Assembly: GCA_004554485.1 (NCBI GenBank)
Contig: SFLS01000003.1
Span: 1 to 64,000 of the forward strand
Length of the DNA: 64,000 nucleotides
Source of the DNA: Oscillospiraceae bacterium
Lineage (GTDB): Bacteria; Bacillota; Clostridia; Oscillospirales; Ruminococcaceae
Direction: 5' to 3'
This document shows, piece by piece, positions 48,459-57,122 of the stretch (positions within the stretch are counted from its first letter, which is position 1; each line of letters starts with the position of its first letter). The notes under the pieces are model-generated. The model had not been told where the DNA came from, searched no databases, and was given only the letters and a program-made list of their open reading frames with translations. A program made the position numbers and the translations under genes.

Positions 48459-49328
48459 ATGAATCGATCCGACCGTCCTGCCCGCTGCGCCGCCGTCCAC
48501 GACCTTTCCGGCCTGGGGCGCTGCTCCCTGACCGTTATTCTGCCGGCCATGTCCGTCATGGGGGTGCAGGTCTGCCCCCTGCCCACCGCTATCCTTTCCG
48601 CCCATACGGGGGGGTTTGGCAGCGTGGCCCGGCGGGATCTGACCGACTACCTGGCCGAAGCGCTGGCGCATTACCGCACGCTGGGTCTGCCGATGGAGTG
48701 TGTCTACACCGGCTACCTGGGCTCGGCAGAGCAGGTGGCGCTGTGCCAGGCGATGTTTGATGAATGGCCCGACGCCATGAAGGTGGTGGACCCGGTGATG
48801 GGCGATCACGGCAAGCTGTACCACGGCTTTACGCCGGAGCTGGTACAGGGAATCCGCTGCCTGGCGACCCACGCCGATGTGATCACCCCCAACCTGACCG
48901 AAGCCGCCCTGCTGTTGGGCGAGGAGCCGAATACCGCGCCGCTTTCGCTGGGGCAGGCGCGCAGTCTGCTGGCCCGGCTTTCCGGACTGGGGCCGGAGGT
49001 GGTCGTCGTCACCGGGGTGGCGCTGACCACCGGAGAGTACGCCAACCTGTGCTATGATAAGGAGCGGGGCGGCTACTGGCAATCGGTCAGCGAGTACCTG
49101 CCGATACGCTATCCCGGGACCGGCGACCTGTTCGCTGCCGTGCTGACAGCCGGACTGATGCAGGGGGACAGCCCCGCCATGGCAATGGATCGGGCGACCC
49201 GATATGTGGAGATCACCGTAAAAACGACCTTCGGCTACGGCGCCGATCCCCGCGAGGGGGTCATGCTGGAGCGGACGCTGGGCTGGCTGACCCAAAAGGA
49301 GCTGCCCCGCGGCTACCGCACGCTGTAA
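48459..49328 (+). CDS. pdxY: Pyridoxal/pyridoxamine kinase
   Basis: It phosphorylates vitamin B6 vitamers with ATP. The 289-residue ribokinase-fold protein shows VHDLSGLGRCSLTVILPAMSVMGVQVCPLPTAILSAHTGG, VVDPVMGDHGKLY, DVITPNLTEAALLLG and the anion-hole region YPGTGDLFAAVLTAGLMQG (GTGDLF, catalytic Asp). AAAGGAG precedes the ATG. The membrane protein downstream is an ECF S component, so uptake and phosphorylation of B6 are probably linked. Confidence 0.92.
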   Translation: MNRSDRPARCAAVHDLSGLGRCSLTVILPAMSVMGVQVCPLPTAILSAHTGGFGSVARRDLTDYLAEALAHYRTLGLPMECVYTGYLGSAEQVALCQAMFDEWPDAMKVVDPVMGDHGKLYHGFTPELVQGIRCLATHADVITPNLTEAALLLGEEPNTAPLSLGQARSLLARLSGLGPEVVVVTGVALTTGEYANLCYDKERGGYWQSVSEYLPIRYPGTGDLFAAVLTAGLMQGDSPAMAMDRATRYVEITVKTTFGYGADPREGVMLERTLGWLTQKELPRGYRTL

Positions 49329-49369
49329 CGGCCGGAGGATCTCCCACCGAGAGGAAGCGAATCTGTTTT

Positions 49370-49945
49370 ATGAAGAAAAACCGTTTTACCCTGTACCGTA
49401 TCGTTATTATCGGCCTGATGGCCGCGATGGTGTTTGTCTGCACCATGTTTTTGGGCATCCGGATTCCCACCCCCACCGGCACCACCCAGCTGAAGACTGC
49501 GAACGCCATCTGCCTGCTGACCGGCCTGCTGTTCGGTGGCTGGACCGGCGGACTGGCTGCCGGCATCGGCTCGGCGCTGTTTGACCTGACCTACCCGGAG
49601 TGGGCCGCCGGCGCGTGGCTGACCTTCCTTTTCTTTTTCGCGATGGGCGCCATCTGCGGCGGCATTGCCCACGCAGGCGGCAAGGCGGGCCAAAGCCGGC
49701 CCCGCAACTGGCTGGCGACCATCTGCGGCGCCGGCGCCTACTGGCTGCTTTACGTCGGTAAAAGCATTGTGGTGCTGATGATGAGCGGCAGCGTCTTTTC
49801 GGCCGCCGTCATCGCCACGGTGCCCAAGATGATCACTAGCGGCATCAATGCGGTGTTCGCGGTGGTGGTTGCCAACCTGCTGGCGGCGCTGCTGCGGCCC
49901 AAGCTGGAATCCGCCGGCGTTTTTCAGGCGCTACGCAAGCAATGA
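49370..49945 (+). CDS. ECF transporter S component, probably for vitamin B6
   Basis: A 191-residue membrane protein with about six helices; RIVIIGLMAAMVFVCTMFLGIRIPTPTGTTQLKTANAICLLTGLLFGGWTGGLAAGIGSALFDLTYPEWA is the S-component style (Ala-rich helix 1, GxxxG and gating loop). The energising EcfA/T genes are not here, so it uses shared modules. The ligand is inferred from pdxY, 41 bases upstream; sequence alone does not fix it. A terminator follows. Confidence 0.82.
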   Translation: MKKNRFTLYRIVIIGLMAAMVFVCTMFLGIRIPTPTGTTQLKTANAICLLTGLLFGGWTGGLAAGIGSALFDLTYPEWAAGAWLTFLFFFAMGAICGGIAHAGGKAGQSRPRNWLATICGAGAYWLLYVGKSIVVLMMSGSVFSAAVIATVPKMITSGINAVFAVVVANLLAALLRPKLESAGVFQALRKQ

Positions 49946-49972
49946 TCCTCCCGTTCCAACCGCATCTTTATG

Positions 49973-50003
49973 CGCCGTCCCCGGCCTTTTTCCGGGGGCG
50001 GCG
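49973..50003 (+). terminator. Terminator of pdxY-ECF S
   Basis: A 12-bp stem (cgccgtccccgg with ccgggggcggcg) followed by TTCTTTTTG. Confidence 0.85.
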
Positions 50004-50072
50004 TTCTTTTTGCCCCCGGGATGGCGGCAATTTATACAGAGAAATCCCCATACTATCGCAAAAATGCAATGA

Positions 50073-50140
50073 TATTCAATAAATATTTAATTTTGCGAAT
50101 AAATATTCATAAAAACGCTTGACATAGCGAATATTTATCG
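50073..50140. promoter_or_regulatory. Array of three ArgR-like operator half-palindromes
   Basis: Three AT-rich, partly palindromic sites: tattcaataaatatttaa (50073-50090), tgcgaataaatattcat (50094-50110) and gcgaatatttatcg (50127-50140). They resemble ARG boxes (TGAATAAAAATKCA type). The third lies between the -35 and -10 boxes. Confidence 0.45.
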
Positions 50141-50147
50141 ATAAAAT
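50119..50147 (+). promoter_or_regulatory. Promoter of the amino-acid ABC transporter operon
   Basis: TTGACA (50119-50124), a 17-base spacer and TAAAAT (50142-50147). Confidence 0.8.
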
Positions 50148-50241
50148 ATGCAATATCAACGAGAGCAAATCTCCCGGCGAAAGACAAACAACAAACGGCT
50201 CCCGCACGGGAGAACGGAACAAAAGAAAGGATGACACTGTT

Positions 50242-51111
50242 ATGAAAAAGATGATCGCCCTGCTGCTGGCGCTGGTTCTGGCACTTTCCCTGGCTGCCTG
50301 CGGCAACAATCCCGCCAATACCGATGAACCCCAGAACACCCCGGTCAACGCGCTGGAAAAGATTAAGGCCGACGGCGTGCTGTCGGTAGCCCTCAGCCCC
50401 GACTTTTCCCCGATGGAATTCGTGGATTCCTCCAAGACCGGACAGGAACAGTTTGTCGGCTTTGATGTGATGCTGGCCCAGTATATCGCCGAATCCCTCG
50501 GCGTGGAACTTGTGATCGAGCCGATGAGCTTTGACGCCTGCCAGTCCGCCGTATACACCGCTTCGGTACCCATGTCCATTTCCGGCTATTCCTGGACCGA
50601 GGAGAGAGCGGAAAATTACGAGCTTTCCGATTACTACTATGCCGGCGAAAACGAAACCGAGCAGGTCCTGCTGATCCGCGCCGCCGATGCCGCCAAGTAC
50701 ACCAAGGCGGAGGACTTCAACGGCCTGGATGTCGGCGCGCAGAACGCTTCGCTGCAGATGCAGCTGGTGACCGAGCAGCTTGCCGACGCCCACCCCATTG
50801 CCATCGGGGATATCACCGTGGGCGTCATGGAGCTGAAGAGCGGCAATATCGAAGCGCTGGCGGTTGCCAAGGGTAATGCCGATATGATCATCGACGCCAA
50901 CCCCGATCTGATGATCTGCGAGTTCCAGTTCGAGGTCAAGGCCGAGTATGAAGCCAATGTGATCCTGATCACCAAGGGCGAGACCGAGCTGCTGGAGGCT
51001 GTAAATGCCGCCCCGGCCAAGGCCTATGCCGAAGGCATGTACGGCCCCTGGTACGAGGCTGCCGTGGAGCTGGGCAAATCGGAGAACGCCACCGAGCTGA
51101 CCCTGGAGTAA
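50242..51111 (+). CDS. Polar amino-acid ABC transporter substrate-binding lipoprotein
   Basis: A 289-residue family-3 binding protein. The lipoprotein signal MKKMIALLLALVLALSLAACGNN (LAAC lipobox) precedes GVLSVALSPDFSPMEFVD...GFDVMLAQYIAESLGVELVIEPMSFDACQSAV, typical of His/Arg/Gln-binding proteins. The ligand is unknown; ArgR-like sites upstream hint at a basic amino acid. It is the first gene of a four-gene operon with permease, ATPase and amidohydrolase. Confidence 0.93.
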   Translation: MKKMIALLLALVLALSLAACGNNPANTDEPQNTPVNALEKIKADGVLSVALSPDFSPMEFVDSSKTGQEQFVGFDVMLAQYIAESLGVELVIEPMSFDACQSAVYTASVPMSISGYSWTEERAENYELSDYYYAGENETEQVLLIRAADAAKYTKAEDFNGLDVGAQNASLQMQLVTEQLADAHPIAIGDITVGVMELKSGNIEALAVAKGNADMIIDANPDLMICEFQFEVKAEYEANVILITKGETELLEAVNAAPAKAYAEGMYGPWYEAAVELGKSENATELTLE

Positions 51112-51181
51112 ACCGAACGAACACACCGATGCGGCCGGGCCCCACGCGGGCCCGGCGGCTGCGCAAAAGGGAGAGTATGAC

Positions 51182-51916
51182 ATGACCTTTATCAACTTTG
51201 AAAAAATGGCCGCCCTGTTCCTCAAGTACTGGGATAAGTACCTCATCGACGGCGTGGGCTACACGCTGGCGCTGTCGGCGATCACCGTGGCGGGCGGCGT
51301 GGTGTTTGCTTCGCTGCTGGCGCTGATGAAGATGTCCCGCATCGCCCCGCTGCGCTGGATCTCCTCCGCCTACATCGAGATTATCCGCGGCACCCCCATG
51401 CTGCTGCAGTTTTACTTTTTCTACTTTGGGCTGCCCATGCTGATCCCCGCGCTGAACAAGCAGAAATTTGTGTGTATCGCCATCGCCCTTATCTGCAACA
51501 GCGCCGCCTATGTCTCGGAGGTCATCCGCTCCGGCATCCAGGCGGTGGATCCCGGTCAGCGGGAAGCGGCCCTCAGTCTGGGCTTTAGTTCCGGCGGCGC
51601 CATGTGGTATGTCATCATGCCGCAGGCCATCAAAAATATCCTGCCCGCGCTGGGCAACGAATTTATCATGATCATCAAGGATACCTCGCTGGCCTCCACC
51701 TTCTTCATCGGGGATCTGATGACCCAGTACCTGCTCATCAAGGGCGCCACCTATCTGCCCATCGAACCACTGGTCATCGCGGGCGTCATCTACTTTATTA
51801 TGACCTTTGCCCTCAGCAAGCTGTTCGGGCGCGTTGAGCGCCGGATGAAGCGCAGCGACCGCCAAAGCGAAACAGTGCGGCAGCGCAAATTAAAGCGGGA
51901 AGGAGCCGTGGCTTAA
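51182..51916 (+). CDS. Amino-acid ABC transporter permease
   Basis: A 244-residue HisM/GlnP-type permease: YTLALSAITVAGGVVFASLLALMKMS, EIIRGTPMLLQFYFFYFGLP and the EAA loop GIQAVDPGQREAALSLGFSSGGAMWYVIMPQAIKNILPALGNEFIMIIKDTSLAS. Its stop is immediately followed by the ATPase start, so they are translationally coupled. Confidence 0.95.
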   Translation: MTFINFEKMAALFLKYWDKYLIDGVGYTLALSAITVAGGVVFASLLALMKMSRIAPLRWISSAYIEIIRGTPMLLQFYFFYFGLPMLIPALNKQKFVCIAIALICNSAAYVSEVIRSGIQAVDPGQREAALSLGFSSGGAMWYVIMPQAIKNILPALGNEFIMIIKDTSLASTFFIGDLMTQYLLIKGATYLPIEPLVIAGVIYFIMTFALSKLFGRVERRMKRSDRQSETVRQRKLKREGAVA

Positions 51917-52657
51917 ATGGCGCAGAAGATCATCGAGGTAAAAGACCTGAAAAAATACTACAACGGCGGCGCAGTCCGCGCGCTGGATGGCGTAACGGTG
52001 GATATCTGCAAAGGAGAAGTAATCGCCGTGATCGGACCCTCCGGCGGCGGCAAAAGCACCTTCCTGCGCAGTCTGAACCTGCTGGAGACTCCCACCTCCG
52101 GCACCATCCTGGTGGATGGGGTGGAGATCACCGGCAAAAAGGTGGATCTGCCCCGCCACCGGCAGAAGATGGGGATGGTGTTCCAGCACTTTAATCTGTT
52201 TCCCCACAAGTCGGTGCTGGAGAACCTGACCATGGCGCCCATCCACATCAAGGGGATGGAAAAAGAGCAGGCCGAGCAAAAGGCAATGGAGCTTCTGAGT
52301 CGGGTGGGACTCGCGGACCGTGCAGGAGCCTATCCGGCCCAGCTTTCCGGCGGGCAGAAGCAGCGGGTCGCCATTGTGCGGGCGCTGGCCATGGAACCGG
52401 AGGTCATGCTGTTCGATGAGCCGACCAGCGCGCTGGACCCCGAAATGGTGGGGGAGGTGCTGGAGGTCATGCGGGAGCTGGCGCACGAGGGGATGACGAT
52501 GGTGATCGTCACCCACGAGATGGCCTTCGCGCGGGAGGTAAGCAGCCGGGTACTGTTTATGGAAGAGGGCAAGCTGGGCGAGGAGGGAACGCCGGAAACG
52601 GTGTTCAGCCATCCGCAAAGCCCCAGGCTGCAAAGCTTTTTGAAGAAGATGCTGTAA
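51917..52657 (+). CDS. Amino-acid ABC transporter ATP-binding protein
   Basis: A 246-residue GlnQ/HisP-type ATPase with all motifs: Walker [11 protein letters not shown]-loop [16 protein letters not shown], signature [15 protein letters not shown], Walker [15 protein letters not shown] and H-loop THEM. It starts directly at the permease stop and is followed after 12 bases by the M20 gene. Confidence 0.96.
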   Translation: MAQKIIEVKDLKKYYNGGAVRALDGVTVDICKGEVIAVIGPSGGGKSTFLRSLNLLETPTSGTILVDGVEITGKKVDLPRHRQKMGMVFQHFNLFPHKSVLENLTMAPIHIKGMEKEQAEQKAMELLSRVGLADRAGAYPAQLSGGQKQRVAIVRALAMEPEVMLFDEPTSALDPEMVGEVLEVMRELAHEGMTMVIVTHEMAFAREVSSRVLFMEEGKLGEEGTPETVFSHPQSPRLQSFLKKML

Positions 52658-52669
52658 GGAGGCCGGAGG

Positions 52670-54103
52670 GTGAACGGGCAAAAGCAGGCGGCGCTGGCCG
52701 CCATAGAAGAAAAAAAGCAGCTGGTCGCCGGCGTGGCGGATCAAATATGGGAGTATGCCGAGCTATCGTTGCAGGAGGTCCAGTCGGCGGCGCTGTATGT
52801 CCGGGTGCTGCGGCAGGAGGGCTTTGCCGTTGAGGAGGGGATCTGCGGGATCCCCACCGCCTTTTCCGCCTCCTTTGGGACGGGACGGCCGGTCATCGGC
52901 ATTCTGGCGGAATACGACGCCCTCTCCGGACTGTCGCAGCAGGGCGGCTGCCCTGTCCGTCGGGAACTGACCCCCGGCGGTACCGGCCACGGCTGCGGAC
53001 ATCATCTGCTGGGGGCGGGGGCGCTGGCCGCCGCGTTGGGCGTCAAGCATTATCTGCAGCAGACCGGGCACCCCGGTACGGTGGTGCTGTACGGCTGCCC
53101 CGGCGAGGAGGGCGGCGCGGCCAAGGCCTTTATGGCGCGGGAAAAGCTGTGGTACGGCCTGGATGCGGCGCTGACCTGGCACCCGGATGACTGCAACGAG
53201 GTGGCCACCGGCTCCAGCAACGCCTGTATTCAGGTGCAGTATACCTTCCACGGGGTGGCGGCCCACGCCGCCGGCGACCCCGAAAAAGGCCGCAGCGCGC
53301 TGGACGCCGTTTCGTTGATGAATCTCGGCGTGCAGTTCCTGCGGGAGCACATGGAGCCGCAGGCCCGCATCCACTATGCCGTGACCGACACCGGCGGCTG
53401 CAGCCCCAATGTAGTGCAGGCCAGGGCCTCGGTGCTGTATATGGTGCGCTCCGACAGGGTCAAAAAGGCGCTGGAGCTGCAGGCCCGTGTGGATAAGATT
53501 GCCGAAGGTGCGGCCCTGATGACCGAAACGAGCTGCCGGCGCAAATTTATCGACGGCCTGGCGGAGACGATCCCCAACCACGCGTTGGAGGCGCTGCTGT
53601 ACCGGAATTTCAGCGAGGTAGGCGTTCCCGTCTATACCGGGGAGGAACAGGCCTTTGCCGCAGCCCTGGCCGCCACCTATGAGGCCGAAGGATATCTGCC
53701 CGGGGTGGGCCGGCAGGATGCCGGCTACGCCGCAGCCGTCAAAGCGATGAAGCCGGCCGGGGCGATGAACGATGTATTGCTGCCGCTGTATCAGGGCGAG
53801 GCGTTTTCGCCCGGTTCCACCGATGTGGGAGACGTCAGCTGGCAATGCCCCACGGCGCAGCTTCACGTGGCGGCCTGGCCCAATGGCTGCCCCGGCCACA
53901 GCTGGCAGAACGTTTCCTGCGGCAAGACCTCCATCGGGCACAAGGCGGCGCTGTGCGCCGGCAAGGTGCTGTGCGCGGCGGCCGTCGACCTGCTGGAACA
54001 GCCCGAGCTGCTGCAGGCCGCCCACCGCGAACATGAGGAGAGGACGGCAGACGGCTATACCTTCCCCATTCCGCCTGATGCCGTTCCCACCATTCCGGAC
54101 TGA
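52670..54103 (+). CDS. M20 family amidohydrolase (AbgB-like)
   Basis: A 477-residue zinc amidohydrolase: PVIGILAEYDAL, GTGHGCGHHLLGAGALAAALGVK (metal ligands), YGCPGEEGGAAKAFM (catalytic Glu pair) and TFHGVAAHAAGDPEKGRSALDAV (dimerisation domain), and NVSCGKTSIGHKAA near the end. It is closest in style to AbgB, which cleaves p-aminobenzoyl-glutamate; here an acylated amino acid or dipeptide brought in by the co-encoded transporter is the likely substrate. The start is GTG, seven bases after AAGGAGG and the following ccggagg. Confidence 0.88.
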   Translation: MNGQKQAALAAIEEKKQLVAGVADQIWEYAELSLQEVQSAALYVRVLRQEGFAVEEGICGIPTAFSASFGTGRPVIGILAEYDALSGLSQQGGCPVRRELTPGGTGHGCGHHLLGAGALAAALGVKHYLQQTGHPGTVVLYGCPGEEGGAAKAFMAREKLWYGLDAALTWHPDDCNEVATGSSNACIQVQYTFHGVAAHAAGDPEKGRSALDAVSLMNLGVQFLREHMEPQARIHYAVTDTGGCSPNVVQARASVLYMVRSDRVKKALELQARVDKIAEGAALMTETSCRRKFIDGLAETIPNHALEALLYRNFSEVGVPVYTGEEQAFAAALAATYEAEGYLPGVGRQDAGYAAAVKAMKPAGAMNDVLLPLYQGEAFSPGSTDVGDVSWQCPTAQLHVAAWPNGCPGHSWQNVSCGKTSIGHKAALCAGKVLCAAAVDLLEQPELLQAAHREHEERTADGYTFPIPPDAVPTIPD

Positions 54104-54120
54104 CCGCAACATAAATAATC

Positions 54121-54156
54121 ACGCCGCTCCTGTCCCGGCCGGACAAGGGGCGGCGT
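54121..54156 (+). terminator. Terminator of the amino-acid transporter operon
   Basis: The stem acgccgc/gcggcgt with inner tgtcc/ggaca pairing, followed by GTGTTTTT. Confidence 0.75.
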
Positions 54157-54198
54157 GTGTTTTTCGGAGGGCGGTTTCTCAGCACCGGAGCCCCCATT

Positions 54199-54654
54199 TT
54201 ATTCTCCGCATTGCCGTTGTCCGCGGAAAAAGGCGGAAAGCAGCGCGGAACATTCCTCTGCCAGGACGCCGGAGGTCAAACGGGGGGCAGCGCCCAGGTC
54301 CAGGTGGGCCAGATTCAGGCGCGAACCAAGGCAGCCGTATTGTTCATCGGCGGCGCCGTACACCACCCGGCCCAGTCTGGCGTTGAGGATAACGCCGCTG
54401 CACATGGGGCAGGGCTCCAGCGTGACGTACAGGGTACAGTCCTCCAGCCGCCAGTCCCCCCGCGCCCGGCAGGCCTGCTCGATGGCCCGCACCTCAGCGT
54501 GCCCCAGCGGGGAATGGGTGGCCTCTCGGTCGTTATGGGCGGCAGCCAGCACGGTATCGCCGCACACCACCACCGCCCCCACCGGAATTTCCCCGGCTGC
54601 GGCGGCTTTTTCGGCTTCGGCCAGGGCCAGCCGCATATAGTGCTCTTGGTTCAT
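54199..54654 (-). CDS. tadA: tRNA-specific adenosine deaminase
   Basis: It converts A34 to inosine in tRNA-Arg(ACG). The 151-residue deaminase has HAEVRAIEQACR (zinc His and catalytic Glu) and TLEPCPMCSGVILNARLGRVVYGA (PCxxC zinc Cys). The ATG at 54654 follows AAAGGAG; the frame is open upstream but unsupported. It is downstream of a four-arm element and the CPBP protease gene. Confidence 0.94.
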   Translation of the reverse strand: MNQEHYMRLALAEAEKAAAAGEIPVGAVVVCGDTVLAAAHNDREATHSPLGHAEVRAIEQACRARGDWRLEDCTLYVTLEPCPMCSGVILNARLGRVVYGAADEQYGCLGSRLNLAHLDLGAAPRLTSGVLAEECSALLSAFFRGQRQCGE

Positions 54655-54698
54655 GGGGGAATACTCCTTTCGGGTCGTGGTAGGGGAGGGAAGGCTCC

Positions 54699-54782
54699 GG
54701 CCCCGCAGAGCGGCGATCCTGCGGATCGCCGGGGCGGACGCAGACCGCCCGCACGCGCCGCAGGCGTGTGCCCTGCGGGGCC
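54699..54782. repeat. Four-arm palindromic element, copy 6
   Basis: 84 bp with a 10-bp terminal repeat (ggccccgcag/ctgcggggcc). Its hairpins are cggcgatcc/ggatcgccg (loop tgc), gggcggac/gaccgccc (loop gca, one mismatch) and gcacgcgcc/ggcgtgtgc (loop gca, one G-T pair). It lies 22 bases from the CPBP stop and 44 from the tadA start. Confidence 0.85.
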
Positions 54783-54804
54783 GGGCCGGGATTCTGCACA
54801 AACC

Positions 54805-55659
54805 TTATGCAGCCGGGAAAAACAGCGCGTTGCTCAGCAGCAGCACAAGGGAAAGCGCCAGCGGCACGGTAAACAGCTGCCGGGGACGGCCTCCCTTGGA
54901 AAGTGCCGGCTGCGGCCGGCGGCGGAGGAAAAGCAGTGAAACAGCGCCCAGCAGCAGGAGCGCCAGCAGCAGACCGGTGGTAACGGGGCCGGGGTGATAT
55001 GCGGTCAGATAGGCAACCAGATTGTTGCACAGGTGGAGCAGGATCGCCCAGCGAAGCGTCCCGGTCTGCAGGGTGACGACGCCCAACAGCAGTCCGGCGG
55101 CACAGGCCGGGATCCACTGGGACAGCGAGCCGTGCGCGGCCATGAACAGCAGCGCCGAGCAAAGGAGGGCGGCGCGGTCTCCGGCAGGGCGAAGCCCCTG
55201 CAGCACCGCCCCGCGGAACAGCAGTTCCTCCAGCAAGGCCGGGACGACCACGCGGGAAAGAAAACAAAGCACCGTTTCCATCGGGGCGCCGCCGGCAGAG
55301 GGATAAGGTGCGGGAACGCCGGATCCGGTCAGCAGGCGATGGAGGAGCTGGCCCAGCAGGTTGGCTGCCAGCAGAAGGAAAAGCCCGGCGGGCAGCAGCC
55401 ACGGGGTACCGTTTCGCCCCCGCTGCAGCGGGCAAAGCACCGCGGCAGGGCGGCGCAGCAGCGCCAGGGTCAACCACAGCGGCAGCGCCAGCATGGCCGC
55501 CTGGAGAATCAGTCCCAGGGCGGCCGCCGCCGTCGGCGGCAGGCAGGGCAGATATTCCCGCTCCAGCCAGGCGGTCAGCCGCATGGCGGCCCACAGCGCC
55601 AGCATCCCGCCGCCGCAGGCGGCGCTGCCAAAGCGGACTTCGGTATTTTGCCGCGGCAT
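54805..55659 (-). CDS. CPBP family intramembrane glutamic endopeptidase
   Basis: A 284-residue membrane protein with about eight helices. The CPBP (CAAX-type, ABI) motifs are VPALLEELLFRGAVLQGL (EExxxR), FMAAHGSLSQWIPACAAGLLLGVV and ILLHLCNNLVAYL (HxxxN). Some members process bacteriocin-related peptides or regulate membrane stress; the substrate here is unknown. AAAGGAG, seven bases before 55659, sets the start. Four-arm elements lie on both sides of the gene. Confidence 0.88.
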   Translation of the reverse strand: MPRQNTEVRFGSAACGGGMLALWAAMRLTAWLEREYLPCLPPTAAAALGLILQAAMLALPLWLTLALLRRPAAVLCPLQRGRNGTPWLLPAGLFLLLAANLLGQLLHRLLTGSGVPAPYPSAGGAPMETVLCFLSRVVVPALLEELLFRGAVLQGLRPAGDRAALLCSALLFMAAHGSLSQWIPACAAGLLLGVVTLQTGTLRWAILLHLCNNLVAYLTAYHPGPVTTGLLLALLLLGAVSLLFLRRRPQPALSKGGRPRQLFTVPLALSLVLLLSNALFFPAA

Positions 55660-55702
55660 GGCATGGCTCCTTTCCCGTTGATGGCATAAGCGGCAGAGCT
55701 TC

Positions 55703-55783
55703 GGCCCGCAGGGCCGGCCGCCGCAGGCGGCCGCTGCACGCGCAGCGTGCAGGCCCCGGCCCCGCCGGGGCGCCCTGCGGGCC
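55703..55783. repeat. Four-arm palindromic element, copy 7
   Basis: 81 bp with standard 12-bp ends. Hairpins: cggccgcc/ggcggccg (loop gca; the same arms occur in copy 2), ctgcacgc/gcgtgcag (loop gca) and gccccggc/gccggggc (loop ccc). It lies 43 bases upstream of the CPBP start. Confidence 0.88.
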
Positions 55784-55867
55784 GTCCCGGTTACGGCTCT
55801 TACTGCCGTGGGCGGGGCAAAAGCCGGGCCCGCCCCCGCAAAAGAGGACGGGCAAAAAACAATCGGT

Positions 55868-56965
55868 TTAGACATTAAAGCGGAACAGCACCACATCGCC
55901 GTCCTGCATGATATAGTCCTTGCCCTCGCTGCGGATCAGTCCCTTTTCCTTGGCGGCCTGCAGCGAACCGCACTCCACCAGCGTCTCAAAGGGGACGACC
56001 TCCGCTCGGATAAAACCGCGCTCAAAATCGCTGTGGATCTTGCCGGCGGCCTGCGGTGCTTTGGTACCGCGGGTGATGGTCCAGGCGCGCACCTCCGGCT
56101 TGCCGGCAGTCAGGTAGCTGATCAGCCCCAGCAGGTCGTAGCCGGCGGTGACCAGCCGGTCCAGGCCGGACTGGTGCAGCCCCAGTTCCTCCAGGAACAT
56201 CTGCCGGTCCTCCGGCTCCATCTGGGAAAGCTCTTCCTCCAGTTTGCCGCAGATGGGGACGACGCGGCTGCCTTCGGCCCCGGCGATCTCCACCACCTGC
56301 CGGTAGAGGGGATTATCGTTCAGGTCACCGGCAAAATCCGCTTCGCTGAGATTTGCCGCGTAGATGACCGGCTTGTTGGAAAGCAGGGGGCAGTCGGCAA
56401 TCAGCTCTTTTTCTTCCTCGCTGCATTCAAAGCTGCGGGCGGATTTTCCCTCGCCCAGCCAGGCGTTCAGACGCTCGAAGAGGGCGGCCTCCGCCAGCGG
56501 CTTTTTATCGCCGCCCTTGGCCGCCTTTTTGCAGCGGTCGATCCGACGCTCCACCAGGTCGATATCGGAAAGCACCAGCTCCAGGTTGATGGTCTCGATA
56601 TCCCGCGCCGGGCCGATATCCCCGCTGACATGGATGATCTCACCGTCCCGGAAGCAGCGGACGACGTGGACGATGGCATCCACCTCCCGGATGTGGGAAA
56701 GGAATTTGTTGCCCAGACCCTCGCCCTGGGAAGCGCCCTTTACCAGCCCGGCGATATCCACAAACTCAATCACGGCGGGCGTGACCTTATCGGGGTGGTA
56801 CATTTCGCACAGCTTGTCCAGACGGGGGTCCGGCACCGGGACGACGCCGACGTTGGGCTCGATGGTGCAGAAGGGATAGTTGGCCGCGCCGGCCGCACCG
56901 CCGGTCAGGGCGTTAAAAATGGTGCTCTTGCCGACGTTGGGCAGACCCACGATACCGAGTTTCAT
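55868..56965 (-). CDS. ychF: Ribosome-binding ATPase YchF
   Basis: A 365-residue Obg-family protein that prefers ATP. MKLGIVGLPNVGKSTIFNALTGG is the P-loop start; FVDIAGLVKGASQGEGLGNKFLSHIREVDAIVHVVRCF and the NLSEADF segment (in place of NKxD, matching ATP specificity) follow. The end is a TGS-like domain (IHSDFERGFIRAEVV). It has its own promoter. Confidence 0.97.
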   Translation of the reverse strand: MKLGIVGLPNVGKSTIFNALTGGAAGAANYPFCTIEPNVGVVPVPDPRLDKLCEMYHPDKVTPAVIEFVDIAGLVKGASQGEGLGNKFLSHIREVDAIVHVVRCFRDGEIIHVSGDIGPARDIETINLELVLSDIDLVERRIDRCKKAAKGGDKKPLAEAALFERLNAWLGEGKSARSFECSEEEKELIADCPLLSNKPVIYAANLSEADFAGDLNDNPLYRQVVEIAGAEGSRVVPICGKLEEELSQMEPEDRQMFLEELGLHQSGLDRLVTAGYDLLGLISYLTAGKPEVRAWTITRGTKAPQAAGKIHSDFERGFIRAEVVPFETLVECGSLQAAKEKGLIRSEGKDYIMQDGDVVLFRFNV

Positions 56966-57003
56966 AATGCTGTTCTTCCTTTCTGTGGCAGTTGCTGTTC
57001 TTC

Positions 57004-57032
57004 ATTATAGAGGTTTTGGGGAGGATTGGCAA
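57004..57032 (-). promoter_or_regulatory. Promoter of ychF
   Basis: On the minus strand TTGCCA (57027-57032), a 17-base spacer and TATAAT (57004-57009), 39 bases before the start codon. Confidence 0.8.
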
Positions 57033-57076
57033 GGGGGAGCCGCGGCCCATTTGCGGACAAAACGCAAAAAGAAAAA

Positions 57077-57101
57077 CGCCGCCCCGGGCAAAGGGGCAGC
57101 G
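57077..57101 (-). terminator. Terminator of gltX
   Basis: On the minus strand cgctgcccc/ggggcggcg (one mismatch) followed by TTTTTC. Confidence 0.8.
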
Positions 57102-57122
57102 TAAGGTCTTTCGGCAAGGGGC

